This document shows positions 62,915 through 64,000 of a stretch of 64,000 bases of DNA, in pieces. Numbering within the stretch: position 1 is the stretch's first letter; each line of letters begins with the position of its first letter. The stretch lies in assembly GCA_902778625.1 (NCBI GenBank), contig CACYYM010000003.1, positions 62,001-126,000 of the forward strand, read 5' to 3'. A program made the position numbers and the translations under genes. The stretch is from an uncultured Bacteroidales bacterium. Lineage in GTDB: Bacteria > Bacteroidota > Bacteroidia > Bacteroidales > Bacteroidaceae. The notes beneath the pieces were generated by a model. The model was given only the letters and a program-made list of their open reading frames with translations. It did no database searches and was not told where the DNA came from.

Positions 62915-63038
62915 CCAGCACCTTTTTGCAGACCTTGGGCAGATTGTACCTGTAGTAGAACGTGTCGCCCCAAAGCAACAGATAAACGAGGCAAAGGAAG
63001 ATGCCCCATCCAAGCAGTATCATCATAGCAATTCCCAT
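62892..63038 (-). CDS. Very small single-helix membrane protein (48 residues)
   Basis: The 48-codon gene reads MGIAMMILLGWGIFLCLVYL with the helix continuing to about residue 23, then a polar tail with FYYRYNLPKVCKKV and an acidic end (TEEE). A perfect -7 box is only 8 bp from the start codon, so the message is nearly leaderless. Its stop lies inside the start of the lipoprotein gene (23-bp overlap), suggesting coupling. The family is not recognised. Confidence 0.75.
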   Translation of the reverse strand: MGIAMMILLGWGIFLCLVYLLLWGDTFYYRYNLPKVCKKVLDAFTEEE

Positions 63039-63046
63039 TCTTGATG

Positions 63047-63054
63047 CAAAGATA
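63047..63054 (-). promoter_or_regulatory. Bacteroidetes -7 box TATCTTTG (minus strand)
   Basis: A perfect match 9 bp before the ATG of the 48-residue gene. The predicted transcript begins at or next to the start codon. Confidence 0.7.
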
Positions 63055-63186
63055 CGAAAAAATACGTAAAGTGATGAGCGAAGAGCGAAGATTTTTATCT
63101 GAAAGGCAGGTTTTAATCACGCCGAAACGCTGAAACTGGTGTCTCATCGAGCTGTGTTGCCAGACTTCGCGAGCGGGGTTGTTTAT

Positions 63187-63358
63187 AGATACATGTATGT
63201 ATAATTGTAGATACATGTATGTATAATTAAATGTACATGTATGTATAACGAACGCAACGTGCCGAGTTGAGTGAGACGGCATGGCGAGTGAGGCAACTCG
63301 GCAGCAGATTCCGGCTGACACGAGGTTTCGAGAGTTCTGACGTGAGGTTTCGTGTGAT
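63187..63358. repeat. 22-bp-period array, TACATGTA class, with degenerate extension (array m)
   Basis: Three 22-bp units (63187-63252) centre on ATACATGTAT. Less regular 22-bp units continue to about 63358, for example two GACRYGAGGTTTCG copies 22 bp apart. The first three are AT-rich and the remainder GC-richer. The array lies upstream of the fimbrial-type lipoprotein gene. Confidence 0.82.
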
Positions 63359-63416
63359 TTTGGAACATGTGCCAAAACTTTCCGCTTTGTTGCTTGTTTC
63401 GTAAGGAAAAACTCGC

Positions 63417-63424
63417 TATCTTTG
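63417..63424 (+). promoter_or_regulatory. Bacteroidetes -7 box TATCTTTG
   Basis: A perfect match 21 bp before the start of the fimbrial-type lipoprotein gene. Confidence 0.75.
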
Positions 63425-63444
63425 TGGCATCAAAGCAACAAAAC

Positions 63445-64000
63445 ATGAAACGTTTACAATATCGCCTTGCAGGCCTGTGCATGCTGCTTGCCGTTTTCAC
63501 AGCGTGCCAGTCGGGGCCTGATGAAGTGACAACGCCAGATGGGCAGTGCACGGTTACCTTTTCTGTCAGTAATTATAGGCAAGTAAGCTTCGATGATCTG
63601 TCGGGTTCCGCTGCTGGAACGAGCAGGGCGACCATAAGTATGACGCTTGCCAACCTGTCGCTCACGGTCTTCGATGCTGAAACGAACGAGCGCGTCATTC
63701 CGACAATCCTGCACAAGAGCACGGATTACGAGAGCGACGGCGAGACGGCGATGACGTTTCCGCAGTTCTCAGTTAGTCTTCCGTACGGCCATTATCGTCT
63801 GCTTGTCCTTGGTTACAATGGTTCGCACGATTGCAACATTGCTGCTCCAAATCACATCTCTTGGACTGACGACTATGTGCCCAACACGTTCTGCTATTGT
63901 GAGGAGTTCACGTTAAATGAGGGTGCGAGCCTTAACAAAGAGATTACGCTTAAACATGTTGTGGCAGCGTTTCGCGTGACGGCAGAGGATGCTATTCCTG
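63445..64000 (+). CDS. FimB/Mfa2-like fimbrial lipoprotein (3' end outside window)
   Basis: About 185 residues are visible. They start with a lipoprotein signal (MLLAVFTACQS), followed by a beta-sandwich with TVTFSVSNY, the basic SRATIS segment, LSLTVFDAETN and YRLLVLGYNGSHD, the pattern of FimB/Mfa2-type anchor or accessory subunits of Bacteroidales type V pili. The gene continues beyond the window, so its length and C-terminal domain cannot be judged. Its promoter lies just upstream. Confidence 0.7.
   Translation, partial: MKRLQYRLAGLCMLLAVFTACQSGPDEVTTPDGQCTVTFSVSNYRQVSFDDLSGSAAGTSRATISMTLANLSLTVFDAETNERVIPTILHKSTDYESDGETAMTFPQFSVSLPYGHYRLLVLGYNGSHDCNIAAPNHISWTDDYVPNTFCYCEEFTLNEGASLNKEITLKHVVAAFRVTAEDAIP

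Noticed and set aside
1..64000. tRNA, rRNA and riboswitch search by eye
   Set aside because: No T-loop (GGTTCGAATCC-type), 16S/23S signature or known riboswitch core was noticed; a covariance-model scan would be needed to exclude them.

Overview
The window is chromosomal DNA of a Bacteroidales bacterium, most likely a member of the Prevotellaceae. Supporting signs are: -7 promoter boxes of the Bacteroidetes type (TAnnTTTG) before many genes; type III glutamine synthetase; a GT3-like glycogen synthase; AMP nucleosidase; PyrK/PyrD 1B; a FimB/Mfa2-like lipoprotein; TupA-like and WbsX-like glycan genes; and four secreted proteins sharing a short C-terminal tail (about 40 residues ending GxxIxxGKK) of the kind seen on Prevotella secreted proteins and resembling a type IX sorting signal. 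No rRNA, tRNA, insertion sequence, phage or CRISPR array was seen. Family and domain names come from motif recognition by eye; no database search was run.

Layout. 0-8 kb: the end of a bacterial alpha-2-macroglobulin, a large SGNH-esterase-like secreted protein, a PD-(D/E)XK nuclease-like protein, a membrane J-protein and two small secreted beta-sandwich proteins, one dockerin-like. 8-12.5 kb (minus): an exported operon of a small secreted protein, a four-haem NapC/NirT cytochrome fused to a formylglycine-generating-enzyme-like domain, a Tat-exported Gfo/Idh/MocA oxidoreductase and a Tat-exported sugar isomerase-like TIM barrel. 12.7-19 kb: glycogen synthase, glucan phosphorylase, MATE transporter, TrmO. 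19-27.6 kb: a GH5-GH43 enzyme, a GH2 multidomain enzyme and a DUF3667 membrane protein. 27.7-32 kb (minus): glutamine synthetase III and the agmatine-to-putrescine pair AguA/AguB. 32-33.8 kb: Nif3-like and zinc-ribbon coiled-coil proteins. 33.9-41.8 kb: a glycan modification cluster. 42.4-51.9 kb: a tightly overlapped exopolysaccharide operon (export channel, chain-length regulator, polymerase, GT4, flippase, pyruvyl transferase, Fe-S F420 beta-like protein). 52.5-59.9 kb: HsdR_N-like protein, AMP nucleosidase, HolA, XRE regulator, PyrK, PyrD, TrmD and a zeta-toxin-like kinase with a small overlapping partner. 60-64 kb: outer-membrane protein, two very short membrane-protein genes, a HAD hydrolase, an orphan polysaccharide export lipoprotein, a lipoprotein, and the start of a fimbrial-type lipoprotein.

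The two most notable non-coding signals are these. (1) At least thirteen gaps between genes carry arrays with a repeat period of about 22 bp. Their units differ completely in sequence from array to array (GC-rich, AT-rich or mixed) but usually keep the same architecture: a short palindrome around a CACG/CGTG core, repeated every two helical turns, with arms that change together. In the GC-rich class a second palindrome (GATTGCAATC) sits exactly 11 bp from the first. (2) The exopolysaccharide operon is bracketed by two diverged inverted repeats of about 400 bp (41956-42361 and 52042-52446), each containing one of these arrays and a matching small ORF.
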